This document shows positions 51,584 to 59,780 of a DNA stretch of 64,000 nt, piece after piece. Every line of letters starts with the position of its first letter. The stretch's first letter is position 1. Origin of the DNA: Terriglobia bacterium (lineage in GTDB: Bacteria; Acidobacteriota; Terriglobia; UBA7540); the NCBI GenBank assembly GCA_030040995.1, contig JASHOS010000171.1, forward strand, positions 1 through 64,000, read 5' to 3'. The position numbers and the translations under genes were made by a program. The notes beneath the pieces are model-generated. The model was not told the DNA's origin. It made no database searches and saw only the letters and a program-made list of their open reading frames with translations.

Positions 51584-53230
51584 TTACCCGACAGCCGCTT
51601 CGCCGCCTCCTCCAGGCTGATTTCTTCGCAAAGCAAAGGACAGGAGGAACATGATTCCCGCTCCAATACACAGAACCCAGAATGTATCGATATAGGCCAG
51701 AGTGGTCGCTTGTCCGATCACCGCTTGATAAAGCCGGGCGTAGGCCTGGTTTGTGGCCACCGAGCGACTCAGACCCAAAACACTCAGCCGCGCCGCCAAA
51801 CTTTGAAGCATTCGGGTAAAAGTCGGATCCCCCGGGCTTATATGCCGCGCCAGATACACTTGGTGGAATTGTGACCGGCGCGCAATAAGCGTAGTGACCA
51901 TGGAGGTACCGATGCTGCTTCCGATGTTGCGCATGAAGTTCATCAGCCCGGCAACAGAGTTGCTTTTCTCTGGTGGCATTCCGACGTACGAGATGAGGTT
52001 AATAGGAACGAACAGGAAGCCCAGGCCGAACACCTGCACCACGCGCAATATACTTGCTACTTTGAAGCTGATCTCGAGGTCGAGCCGCTGAGTAGTGTAG
52101 TACATCGCGACCGAAAGTGACAGCCAGCCAAAGGCGATGAGGTAGCGCGCCTGGACCCTGGAGGTGAGTGTTCCGGCGATGGGCATCAGAAACAGTAGCA
52201 GCAACCCGCCGCCAGAAAGCACCAGCCCTGCCAACTCGGCCGTGTAGCCCATCAGGGTCTGCAGGAACAGAGGAATCATAACAAGACTGGAGAAAAGCAT
52301 GATGCCTGTGACGAACATCATCGCGTTGGCGCCGGCGAAGTTTAGATTTTTGAAGAGTTTCACATCGATCAGCGGGTTCTTGCGGAACCATTCCCAGATC
52401 ACCAATGAAATCAGACATACAGCAGCGACAATGGCCAGCCTCAGAATGAAGTGCGACCCGAACCAGTCGTCTTCCTGCCCTTTGTCCAGCATCACTTGCA
52501 ACGCCCCTACACCAAGCGTGAGAAAGGCGAAGCCAACGTAATCCATCTTCACCCTTCCGCCAGCCGCACGCGTTGCCCAGGGCGGGTCTTCGACAAGACG
52601 AAAGACCAGGAGCAATGCCAGGATACCCACGGGCACGTTGATGAAGAAAATCCAGCGCCACGAATAATTGTCCGTGATCCATCCGCCGAGCGTGGGTCCG
52701 ATCGTTGGCGCGATAATGGCCGTGATGCCGTAAAGCGCGAACGCCAGACCCCGTTTCTGAGGAGGGAACGTGTCTGCCAGGATTGCCTGCGCCATGGGCT
52801 GCAGTCCGCCCCCGCCCGCCCCCTGCAGTGCGCGAAACAAAATGATTGCCCCCAGGCTGGATGCTGTGCCGCACAGCACAGAGCTGACCGTAAAAACAAC
52901 CAGGCACGCCATGAAGAATCGTTTGCGCCCGAGCACGTTGGAGAACCAAGCACCCATGGGCAGCACGATAGCATTAGCGGCCAGGTAAGAAGTGAGCACC
53001 CAAGTGCTCTCGTCGTTGCTGGCGCCGAGGCCGCCAGCAATGTAAGGCAGGGCAACATTGGCGATGCTGGTGTCCAGCACCTCCATAAAGGCAGCTAAAG
53101 CGACCACTACGCCAATCAGCCATGGATTGAATTTGGGCTGCCACGGTTCGACGTTGACGAGAGGCGGAACAGCTCCTTCCAGGGCTCCGCCCGCTTGCGA
53201 GTTGCCAGAACCTTCGGTGCGCTCCGCCAT
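51584..53230 (-). CDS. EmrB/QacA-type (DHA2) MFS drug exporter
   Basis: 548 residues with about 14 membrane helices. DHA2 signatures: VLDTSIANVALPYIAGGLGA (motif D1), STWVLTSYLAANAIVLPMGA, LGRKRFFMACLVVFTVSSVL (motif A), LFRALQGAGGGGLQPMAQAI and GPTLGGWITDNYSWRWIFFI (motif C), VPVGILALLLVFRLVEDPP. It exports hydrophobic compounds by proton exchange, together with the fusion protein and TolC coded downstream. First gene of the run emrB - kinase-like - tolC - emrA - nagB-like. No linked TetR or MarR regulator was found. Confidence 0.94.
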   Translation of the reverse strand: MAERTEGSGNSQAGGALEGAVPPLVNVEPWQPKFNPWLIGVVVALAAFMEVLDTSIANVALPYIAGGLGASNDESTWVLTSYLAANAIVLPMGAWFSNVLGRKRFFMACLVVFTVSSVLCGTASSLGAIILFRALQGAGGGGLQPMAQAILADTFPPQKRGLAFALYGITAIIAPTIGPTLGGWITDNYSWRWIFFINVPVGILALLLVFRLVEDPPWATRAAGGRVKMDYVGFAFLTLGVGALQVMLDKGQEDDWFGSHFILRLAIVAAVCLISLVIWEWFRKNPLIDVKLFKNLNFAGANAMMFVTGIMLFSSLVMIPLFLQTLMGYTAELAGLVLSGGGLLLLFLMPIAGTLTSRVQARYLIAFGWLSLSVAMYYTTQRLDLEISFKVASILRVVQVFGLGFLFVPINLISYVGMPPEKSNSVAGLMNFMRNIGSSIGTSMVTTLIARRSQFHQVYLARHISPGDPTFTRMLQSLAARLSVLGLSRSVATNQAYARLYQAVIGQATTLAYIDTFWVLCIGAGIMFLLSFALRRNQPGGGGEAAVG

Positions 53231-53340
53231 AGGTCATCTTGCGTCGGTATTTGTCTGATGCCGACGGCGCCGATTGGGTTCCCACGAGCGAGCAGAGACA
53301 ATCGACAACAGGCAATCGTCAATTCCAGACGCAGGTACTA

Positions 53341-54270
53341 TCAAACGCTCAGCACCGGGCAGGGCGCGTCACGGACTACGGCGTAAGTAAGATCTCGCAA
53401 GCGGTCAAAGGCGCCGACTTGCGGGCTTCTCCCGATTACCAGCGCATCTGCCTGCAACCTGCGTGCCGCCTCAACCAGCGCGTCTTTAATTGGACCGATG
53501 GCGATAGTTACCGGAGCGCGCGAGCCGACCTTGCTTTGCATTTCCTCGATCCACTGGCGGGCAGCCTCCCTTTCGGCATGCTGCACTCGCTCATCGAGAT
53601 CCAATTGAACGGCCAGCCCAAGCTCTGAAGCCGGAATTGCGTGCACAATGGTAACGTGTGAGGATACGGATCCGCTTATCTCGGTAACATAGCGGAGGAC
53701 TCTCTCCGCATCCTCCCGTGAGCCGATGGCGCAAACCAATTCACGGTGCCCAAGCGGCCTCGGTGCTATCGTCTCGGCATGCTGCGTGGTTAGGACTGGG
53801 CAGTTTGCACTATCCAGGACCTTTGCGGTGGTGGACCCAAGGAGTCGTCTCCGGAACACCCCTGCGTGCGTGGGCATGACGATGAGATCGAAACGGTGTT
53901 CCCTGGCAAAGGCGACGATTTCGGTCGCGGCGTCTCCTTCTGCAAGAAACCTGGAATCGTCCGGGAACGCCGATTCATGAAAAGCGTTGAGCTTCGCCTT
54001 AGCAACGGCTCGCGGTAGAGCTCGGAGAGCTTGAGCTTGAGCCGATTCAAGAAAAGCATTAAGCTTCGCCTTGGCGACGGCGGCGCGGTTCTCTTCAACT
54101 TCGGGCAGGGGTCGCACCAAAAGCTCGAAGCCGGACGCTGCAGGTTGCAGGACGTAAAGGAGGGTTATTTTGGCGGAAAAGATCGCCGCGGCTCTTTTCA
54201 CAAAGGGGGCCATCGCCACGCAGGAAGGCGAGAAGTCAACCGGAAACAGGATGGTCTGGATCGTCGCCAT
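53341..54270 (-). CDS. Tandem-domain universal stress protein (UspA family)
   Basis: About 309 residues with two Usp domains. Domain 1 starts TIQTILFPVDFSPSCVAMAP and ends with the ATP-loop pattern FDLIVMPTHAGVFRRRLLGSTTAKVLDSA; domain 2 ends ADALVIGRSPQVGAFDRLR. The G-2x-G-9x-G(S/T) loop is clear in domain 1 and weaker in domain 2. An internal duplication is visible in domain 1: VAKAKLNAFLES and, about 28 residues later, VAKAKLNAFHES, with matching DNA (around 53970-54080). Divergent from dtd; 110 bp upstream of the efflux operon on the same strand. Confidence 0.88.
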   Translation of the reverse strand: MATIQTILFPVDFSPSCVAMAPFVKRAAAIFSAKITLLYVLQPAASGFELLVRPLPEVEENRAAVAKAKLNAFLESAQAQALRALPRAVAKAKLNAFHESAFPDDSRFLAEGDAATEIVAFAREHRFDLIVMPTHAGVFRRRLLGSTTAKVLDSANCPVLTTQHAETIAPRPLGHRELVCAIGSREDAERVLRYVTEISGSVSSHVTIVHAIPASELGLAVQLDLDERVQHAEREAARQWIEEMQSKVGSRAPVTIAIGPIKDALVEAARRLQADALVIGRSPQVGAFDRLRDLTYAVVRDAPCPVLSV

Positions 54271-54409
54271 GGACTTAGTCTGCACACAGGATAACATGAT
54301 CGTTACAGTCGAAGCCCTCTGTGTCCGGCTCTTTCACGAGCCAGCGTGTTCGGGCGCGTGGATAAATCCATGACCTGTCGCGAGCATCCAAGACAGGGGA
54401 GATCAGGAC

Positions 54410-54868
54410 ATGCGTGCGGTTGTGCAGCGAGTGAGCCGGGCGGAGGTAACCGCCGGTGGGGAGGTGCTGGGCCGCATCGGCCGCGGACTTGTGGTTTTGA
54501 TTGGTATAGGAGCTATTGATTCGATTCATGAGGCGCGCTTTCTCGCCGGCAAAGTGCTGAACCTCCGCATTTTGGATGACAGCGAGGGGAAAATGAACCA
54601 GTCAATCCTGGAAACCGGCGGCGGCATTCTTTGCGTCTCCCAGTTCACTCTCTATGGCGACGCTCGCCGCGGCCGCCGTCCCAGCTATACGGCCGCGGCC
54701 CCGCCTGCGGTGGCCCAACCGCTCTATGAGAAGTTCCTGGAAGAAGTCACAGCGCGCGCGTCACCGCGAGGTATTACCGTCCAATCCGGCCGCTTTCAAG
54801 CCATGATGCAAGTTGAGTTGGTGAACGATGGCCCGGTAACGATTCTGCTGGATACGGATAGCCGGTAG
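54410..54868 (+). CDS. dtd: D-aminoacyl-tRNA deacylase
   Basis: 152 residues. It removes D-amino acids and glycine wrongly attached to tRNA. Signature: start MRAVVQRVSRAEVTAGGEVL, GLVVLIGIG, LAGKVLNLRILDDSEGKMNQ, the active-site motif CVSQFTLYGDARRGRRPSY, and the second motif NDGPVTILLDT (the GP cis-dipeptide loop). GGGGAGATCAGGAC precedes the ATG. Monocistronic. Confidence 0.96.
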   Translation: MRAVVQRVSRAEVTAGGEVLGRIGRGLVVLIGIGAIDSIHEARFLAGKVLNLRILDDSEGKMNQSILETGGGILCVSQFTLYGDARRGRRPSYTAAAPPAVAQPLYEKFLEEVTARASPRGITVQSGRFQAMMQVELVNDGPVTILLDTDSR

Positions 54869-54873
54869 CCGCA

Positions 54874-54890
54874 GGATCACATTTCCGCGA
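54874..54890. repeat. 17-bp direct repeat, left copy
   Basis: GGATCACATTTCCGCGA, identical to 54985-55001. The right copy is the 3' end of the ZIP gene (last codons and stop), so this left copy is a duplicated piece of coding sequence. A BIME-like repeat lies between them. Confidence 0.85.
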
Positions 54891-54911
54891 TAATCCCCCA
54901 ATTTCGGGCGC

Positions 54912-54964
54912 GTAGAGGCGGCTTTATGGCGCCATTTTGGGTGGCGGGATAAACCCGCCGCTAC
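54912..54964 (-). repeat. BIME-like pair of inverted REP hairpins
   Basis: GTAGAGGCGGCTTTATGGCGCC and, inverted, GTAGCGGCGGGTTTATCCCGCC. It is bracketed by 17-bp direct repeats. Confidence 0.85.
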
Positions 54965-54984
54965 GTCCCTAGTCCGAAACTGAG

Positions 54985-55001
54985 GGATCACATTTCCGCG
55001 A
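54985..55001. repeat. 17-bp direct repeat, right copy
   Basis: Identical to 54874-54890; includes the stop codon and last codons of the ZIP transporter gene. Confidence 0.85.
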
Positions 55002-55722
55002 AGAAAAGGAGGCGCAACAGGATCATCAAGAGCACTCCGAGTCCAACCGTTAAAGCGATGCGAAGCCCGGACATCTTGTTGACCTCCGGAATCAAGTCCG
55101 ACGCAGCCACGTACAACGTGACCCCCCCGGAAATCGCGAGTCCGTAACTTACTTGCCGGTGCGCAACCCCCATCGCCAGAATACCGGCGATGCGCGACAC
55201 ACCCAGAGCGGCAACCGCCGATAGACCCCGCAACCTATCCTCCTTTGCCGCCAGCATAATCGATCCCATGGTGAAGCCTTCAGGCACGTTGTGGAGAATG
55301 GTGGCGCCAAAAATTACCGTTCCTAGCCAGGTGGAAATCATGAACCCGGATGCGATCGCAACGCCGTCGAAAAACGTGTGAATCATAAGGCCGCCCCAAG
55401 CCGTGTAGGCAACGTGGCGGCGAATGAATTCGTCGGCGTGAGTTTCCTCGCCAAAATGAAAGTGCGCGGGCCAGGAGTGCTCGAAAAAATGAACGATGAA
55501 ATAGCCAGCTAAGATCAGGGGCGGCGCGCTCCGAGGGGCAAGCCGGATACTTTCAGGAATCATCTCGACCACAGCCGTCGCCAGCATGAATCCCGAGCCC
55601 AGCGCAATGAAGTAGGCGAGAAAGGTCCTGCTCCAGGGGCGCGCGTAGACAATGATGCCGCCGAAAATGTTGGCGATGGCGGCGGCGCCGCCAAGAACGA
55701 GACTGATGGTAAGAGGAGACAT
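54988..55722 (-). CDS. ZIP-family metal transporter
   Basis: 244 residues, about eight membrane helices. The two metal-site helices are plain: GGLMIHTFFDGVAIASGFM (HxxxD) and GATILHNVPEGFTMGSIMLA (HNxPEG). A His-rich loop (FFEHSWPAHFHFGEETHADE) lies between earlier helices, as is common for zinc-binding loops. It takes up divalent metals, probably zinc or iron, into the cytoplasm. I see no metal-regulator box upstream. Its 3' end has been duplicated next to a repeat element. Confidence 0.9.
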   Translation of the reverse strand: MSPLTISLVLGGAAAIANIFGGIIVYARPWSRTFLAYFIALGSGFMLATAVVEMIPESIRLAPRSAPPLILAGYFIVHFFEHSWPAHFHFGEETHADEFIRRHVAYTAWGGLMIHTFFDGVAIASGFMISTWLGTVIFGATILHNVPEGFTMGSIMLAAKEDRLRGLSAVAALGVSRIAGILAMGVAHRQVSYGLAISGGVTLYVAASDLIPEVNKMSGLRIALTVGLGVLLMILLRLLFFAEM

Positions 55723-55732
55723 GGGAAGCGAT

Positions 55733-55880
55733 CAGCAATCAGCCGTCAGGACTCACTTTCAGTAATCAGCAGTCAGCCATCACCTTCAGCAACACAGGCC
55801 AGGGCCAGTCACAGTCGTCCCAACGCGCCGACTTGGTCACCAAAAACTTAGACCGAGTCCTGCTGAAAGCTGACCGCTGA
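55733..55880. repeat. AATCAGC/GCTGATGGCTG-rich inverted repeat region
   Basis: Several copies of TCAGCAATCAGCC-like words on one side and GCTGAAAGCTGACCGCTGATGG on the other. A shorter relative (CAGCCATCAGCCTTCAGCAATCAG) occurs at about 36559-36583. Non-coding. Confidence 0.5.
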
Positions 55881-55891
55881 TGGCTGCGCTT

Positions 55892-56959
55892 TCATCCCGA
55901 ATGCCGGAAGTGAACTACCTCGCCGTCCTTCACAACGTAGTCCTTTCCTTCCAGGCGCAAACGGCCGCGAGTTCGCGCTTCGCCGAGACTTCCGGAAGCA
56001 ATGAGGTCTTCATAGCCCACGGTTTCTGCCCGAATAAATCCATGCTGGATGTCGCTATGGATTTCCCCGGCGGCTTCCCAGGCGGTAGCTCCGGAGCGGA
56101 TGGTCCAAGCGCGGCATTCGTCCTCTCCAACCGTGAAGAAGGAAATCAGTCCAAGGAGTTGATAAGTGGACCGGATCACGCGAGCGATGGCAGACTCCTT
56201 CAACCCGAAACTGGCCATGAATTCCGCCGCTTCCTGCTCGCTTAGCTCGGCGAGCTCGGATTCGACGCTGCCGCAAACCGCAGTAACCGCCGTCCGGGAG
56301 CGCCGCTCGAGTCCCGCGGAGGCAACGAAGCCGTCCGCCGCCTCCGTTCGGGCGGCATCTTTCTCGTCGAGGTTCAGCACGTGGAGCACCGGTTTTTGGG
56401 AAAGGAAAGTGAAACCCCGGATGGCGCGCTCTTGCTCCGGCTCCAGGACCAATTCCCGCAAGGGTTGTTGCTTTTCCAGGGACGCCTTGCAAAACTGCAG
56501 AACGTGAAGCTCCTGTTCGAGCGATGGCTCTTTTTTTTTCTTCACGTCCTTTTCCAAACGTTCTAGCCTCTTCTCAGCCACGGCGAGATCGGAAAGAATC
56601 AGCTCAAGCTCCACGTTCTCGATGTCGCGGGCGGGGCTGAGCGTGGCGCCTTCACTCCCGGAAAACCTCACCACGTGGACTAATGCTTGCACCTCCCGCA
56701 AAGCGCTGCTTTGCGGACCGGCTCGCAGCAAATCGATGATGCTGCCCGGGGTATCGACATACTCAACCGTCGCGGGCACCGTCTTTCGCGGATTGAACAT
56801 GGCGCTCAGCCGATCCAGGCGAGGGTCCGGCACGCTGACCACGCCAAGGCGCGCTTCGGGCTTCCCCGGCGCGAAACTTGCTCCGTGGGCCCGAGTCATG
56901 ATCCGGAACAGGGTGGTTTTTCCCGCCTGCGAAAGACCGATGATTCCCGCTCTGAGCAA
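55892..56959 (-). CDS. ychF: Redox-regulated ATPase/GTPase YchF
   Basis: 355 residues. Obg-like P-loop protein: GIIGLSQAGKTTLFRIMTRA (G1; the usual form is GLPNVGKST), VPDPRLDRLSAMFNPRKTVP, VEYVDTPGSI (G3), a coiled-coil insert (LAVAEKRLERLEKDVKKKKE), LHVLNLDEKD (G4 of the NxxE type specific to YchF, which prefers ATP) and a C-terminal TGS domain (LGLISFFTVGEDECRAWTIR, GEIHSDIQHGFIRAETVGYE). It associates with ribosomes and the stress response. The altered G1 (SQAGKT for PNVGKS) is a departure from most YchF proteins. Confidence 0.92.
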   Translation of the reverse strand: MLRAGIIGLSQAGKTTLFRIMTRAHGASFAPGKPEARLGVVSVPDPRLDRLSAMFNPRKTVPATVEYVDTPGSIIDLLRAGPQSSALREVQALVHVVRFSGSEGATLSPARDIENVELELILSDLAVAEKRLERLEKDVKKKKEPSLEQELHVLQFCKASLEKQQPLRELVLEPEQERAIRGFTFLSQKPVLHVLNLDEKDAARTEAADGFVASAGLERRSRTAVTAVCGSVESELAELSEQEAAEFMASFGLKESAIARVIRSTYQLLGLISFFTVGEDECRAWTIRSGATAWEAAGEIHSDIQHGFIRAETVGYEDLIASGSLGEARTRGRLRLEGKDYVVKDGEVVHFRHSG

Positions 56960-57065
56960 CTGTCGCCTCTTGGTTTCCTGACGTTCAACTTACTAACTCG
57001 AACAAAATTGAGTCTATCAAATGCCTCAGTTTCGCGCGCGTACCGCCGCCGTCGCAGCGGCAAAT

Positions 57066-57087
57066 GCCGGCAAGATGCCGGCGCTAC
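57066..57087 (-). repeat. REP-like hairpin with GTAG foot
   Basis: Minus strand: GTAGCGCCGGCATCTTGCCGGC, a seven-base stem. Confidence 0.7.
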
Positions 57088-57251
57088 ACCGCTTGTCGGG
57101 CCCCAAAATCAGATGGCCTGTCGTTCCGACAGCATGCGCTGGTGCAGGATGCGGGACGCCAGGATTCCGCCTTGGTGCTCCCGGTAGAAGATCGCATGTT
57201 TGCCCTGCTCCATGCGCCGCAAGGTAAGCCCGCCTACGCGGGCGGCAGAGA

Positions 57252-57275
57252 GTAGCCCACGGCGCAAGCCGTGGG
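57252..57275 (+). repeat. REP-like hairpin with GTAG foot
   Basis: GTAG followed by CCCACGGC, a short loop and GCCGTGGG; a perfect eight-base stem. Confidence 0.7.
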
Positions 57276-57669
57276 ATCGGAAACCGCGTTAGAATGTCCC
57301 AAGCCCTGGAGGGATGACAGACCATGCCTCACACTTTTTCCAATTTGTTGACTCACTCACGTCATCACCTTTCTAACGCCGAACGGGCTTTTGTACGGCG
57401 AGCTATCTCTGGGAATAGCTTCTGCCGCCCCGTCCGGGGCTCCTGAACCGAGCTATTCCCCGTCCCCACGGCTCGCGCCGTGGGCTATTCTCTACCGGCC
57501 CTCCGGGTCTAATTCGGCGTGGGCGGCTCGACGTGCTCGATGACGAACACTTCAACGGGACCTTTCTTCGGTTTTACGCGGGGCAAAGCCGCACCCAGCG
57601 CGTGCGCTGTTGCCGGCGACCTTCTCTAGCCTGCTAGAATAGAGTTTTTCATCATGGCTCAGGAAGCTT

Positions 57670-58605
57670 ATGACAACGCCCATCGCGTGGCCGGACAAGC
57701 GATCGTTCGCCTTCACGATTTTCGACGACCCGGATTCGCAAACCTTTGAAGCCAGCAAAGCCATCTACGGATTTCTGCAGGACTGCGGCTTCCGGACAAC
57801 GAAGGGCGTATGGCCCAATCGCGCAACCCGCCCCCCTTCGGATCACGGCATGACTTGCGGCGACAGTCGTGAGTACGTGGACTGGCTGGTGCACCTTCAG
57901 GGCGCGGGCTTTGAAATCGCGCTCCACAACGCGACCTCACACACTTCCACTCGCGCCGAAACGCTCGCCGGGCTTGAGCAGTTCGCAAAATATTTCGGCT
58001 GCTATCCGGAATCCATGGCCAACCACTACTTTTGCCAGGATACGATCTATTGGGGCGAGAATCGGGTGACGGGCTCCCGTCGCTTACTCTATAACCTCCT
58101 GACGCGCGGCAAAAACCGGAATATTTCCTACGGACACGATCCGAAGCATCCCTATTTCTGGGGGGATGCTTGCAAGGAGAAGGTCAAATATGTGCGCAAC
58201 TTCGCCTTTGCACATCTCAATACGCTCGGGGCATGCCCGGCCATGCCTTATCACGATCCCCTCAAGCCCTACGTAAACTACTGGTTCGCTTCATCGGAAG
58301 GGAGCAAGGTCGAGACCTTCCTGAGGCTCGTGACCGAACGCAACCTGGACCAGCTTGAGGAAGAACGCGGCGCCTGCATCATGTACGTCCATTTCGGACA
58401 CCGCTTCTTTGATAACGGAGCCATCGACCAAGGCTTCCGTGCCATTATGCAAGGCATCGCCAAACGCAATGGGTGGTTTGTTCCGGTTTCCACGCTTCTC
58501 GATTTCCTGCTGGCGCAGAAGACGGTCTCTGATATCTCCGAAAAAGAACGAGCGCGGATCGAGCGGAGATGGCTTCTCCACAAAGCGCGGTTTGGAACCG
58601 CGTAG
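57670..58605 (+). CDS. Polysaccharide-deacetylase-like protein of an exopolysaccharide locus
   Basis: 311 residues without signal peptide. The opening RSFAFTIFDDPDSQTFEASK resembles the first motif of the NodB deacetylase fold, with two Asp after the first strand. GFEIALHNATSHTSTRAETL fits the His motif (HxxxH), and GACIMYVHFGHRFF the late His motif. Similarity is by pattern only, and the middle (GSRRLLYNLLTRGKNRNISY) is particular to this group. It might remove acetyl groups from, or cleave, a cell-surface polysaccharide precursor. AGGA precedes the ATG. It faces the FemAB-like gene with 13 bp between stops. Confidence 0.65.
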   Translation: MTTPIAWPDKRSFAFTIFDDPDSQTFEASKAIYGFLQDCGFRTTKGVWPNRATRPPSDHGMTCGDSREYVDWLVHLQGAGFEIALHNATSHTSTRAETLAGLEQFAKYFGCYPESMANHYFCQDTIYWGENRVTGSRRLLYNLLTRGKNRNISYGHDPKHPYFWGDACKEKVKYVRNFAFAHLNTLGACPAMPYHDPLKPYVNYWFASSEGSKVETFLRLVTERNLDQLEEERGACIMYVHFGHRFFDNGAIDQGFRAIMQGIAKRNGWFVPVSTLLDFLLAQKTVSDISEKERARIERRWLLHKARFGTA

Positions 58606-58618
58606 CGCCTGGTTCTGC

Positions 58619-59665
58619 CTATCCCTCGCCATCCGGCTCTTCGCGGCCGCCGGCAGCAGTTGGCGCGCCAGCCTGCAAACGTCCAAGGACACGCTGTTTC
58701 ATGTCAACGGCTCGCTTCACCTCCCGCCGCATCACTTCCAGGAAGCGGTACCGTGATTTCCGCATCCAGGGAATAGAAATTGGCCGGCCGCCATATTTTT
58801 CTTTGTATTCGCCGCCGCCGCCCCAGTCAAAGATCTCGATCCCGCGCCTTTTCCAATAGCGCATCGCATACCAGTGCAACGCCTCGTTGGGCCGGAGGTG
58901 CTGGAAGTGGCGGAAGCTGGCATTTCCCCAGAACTGCGCCACTTTGTTCATGCCAGGATAAATTCCGCTTCCGGCCGGCTGCCCTTCCGGGCCACGCGCA
59001 CGAATGAGAAGCAGGCGGCCTGAGGGCGCAAGGTGGCGGATGAGCGATTTCACTCGCTCCACATTGTACGTAGGAACGAGATCCTGTTTGGCAAACACAT
59101 CCTTGAGCTGCTCGTAATATTCCACGGCGAAAGCTTCGTCGGTCGCCTCCTCGATACGCACCCCGCTCTTCTCCGACTTTCGAATGCAGCGCCGGCAAGC
59201 GCTGGTCATGCCGCTAAAAAGCTCTTCTTCGGTCTTAGTGAGATCCGTTTCATAGGACGCGTAGACGCCCGGGGCAAATCCCAGCTCCTCTCCATCCCCT
59301 GCGTGGAAGCTACGGTCCGAAACCTCGAGATGGAGGCAACCTAGCTCCTTGAAAGCGAAACCTTCCAGCGCCCGCAGCGCCTCCTTGCGGGAAGCGCCAG
59401 GGGCCAGATTGAAGCCGATATAGGGAGTGGTCCAGCCGGGCAAGCTGCTGCCGAGAACGCGAACGCCCAGCCTGCGGACGATGAGACCGCTAAAATAGCC
59501 GACTCGCGCCGAGCCTTCCCGCACTTCAGCGACTACCGGCTCGGCGCGCTGCGTTTCAGCAACGAACTCCAGCCATTCCCGCGTCTGGAAAACCGTGCGA
59601 TCCTCGAATTGATCGAGGACCTCCCAATTCACAGCGTGGAAGTCAATCCTGTAAAGCTTTAGCAC
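58619..59665 (-). CDS. FemAB-like GNAT-superfamily transferase
   Basis: 348 residues starting at GTG 59665 with GAGG upstream. Two linked GNAT-type domains as in FemAB/BioF2-like proteins: TVFQTREWLEFVAETQRAEP, IVRRLGVRVLGSSLPGWTTP, EEELFSGMTSACRRCIRKSE, EYYEQLKDVFAKQDLVPTYN, GQPAGSGIYPGMNKVAQFWG, ALHWYAMRYWKRRGIEIFDW and GEYKEKYGG. Such proteins use aminoacyl-tRNA or acyl donors. In exopolysaccharide loci they are thought to modify polymer or lipid-linked sugars. The substrate is not known. Confidence 0.8.
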   Translation of the reverse strand: MLKLYRIDFHAVNWEVLDQFEDRTVFQTREWLEFVAETQRAEPVVAEVREGSARVGYFSGLIVRRLGVRVLGSSLPGWTTPYIGFNLAPGASRKEALRALEGFAFKELGCLHLEVSDRSFHAGDGEELGFAPGVYASYETDLTKTEEELFSGMTSACRRCIRKSEKSGVRIEEATDEAFAVEYYEQLKDVFAKQDLVPTYNVERVKSLIRHLAPSGRLLLIRARGPEGQPAGSGIYPGMNKVAQFWGNASFRHFQHLRPNEALHWYAMRYWKRRGIEIFDWGGGGEYKEKYGGRPISIPWMRKSRYRFLEVMRREVKRAVDMKQRVLGRLQAGAPTAAGGREEPDGEG

Positions 59666-59700
59666 AATGCCTCACTAACCGCTTAATTCCGGGCGCAATT

Positions 59701-59753
59701 GTAGCGGCGGGTTTACCCCGCCATCAAGAATGGCGGCATAAAGCCGCCTCTAC
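59701..59753 (+). repeat. BIME-like pair of inverted REP hairpins
   Basis: GTAGCGGCGGGTTTACCCCGCC and, inverted, GTAGAGGCGGCTTTATGCCGCC. It is enclosed by a short outer inverted repeat CGGGCGC/GCGCCCG (59690-59760). Confidence 0.85.
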
Positions 59754-59780
59754 GCGCCCGAAACGGACGGATTACCTGCC

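Larger units (their letters stand above)
56960..57669. other. 710-bp intergenic region with hairpin repeats
   Basis: Gap between divergent genes. It holds a REP hairpin at 57066-57087, a second GTAG hairpin at 57252-57275, and a related inverted form CCCCACGG...CCGTGGGCTATTC at about 57455-57488. In between are stretches such as CGGGCTTTTGTACGGCGAGC with no coding potential. No RNA gene was recognised. Confidence 0.5.
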
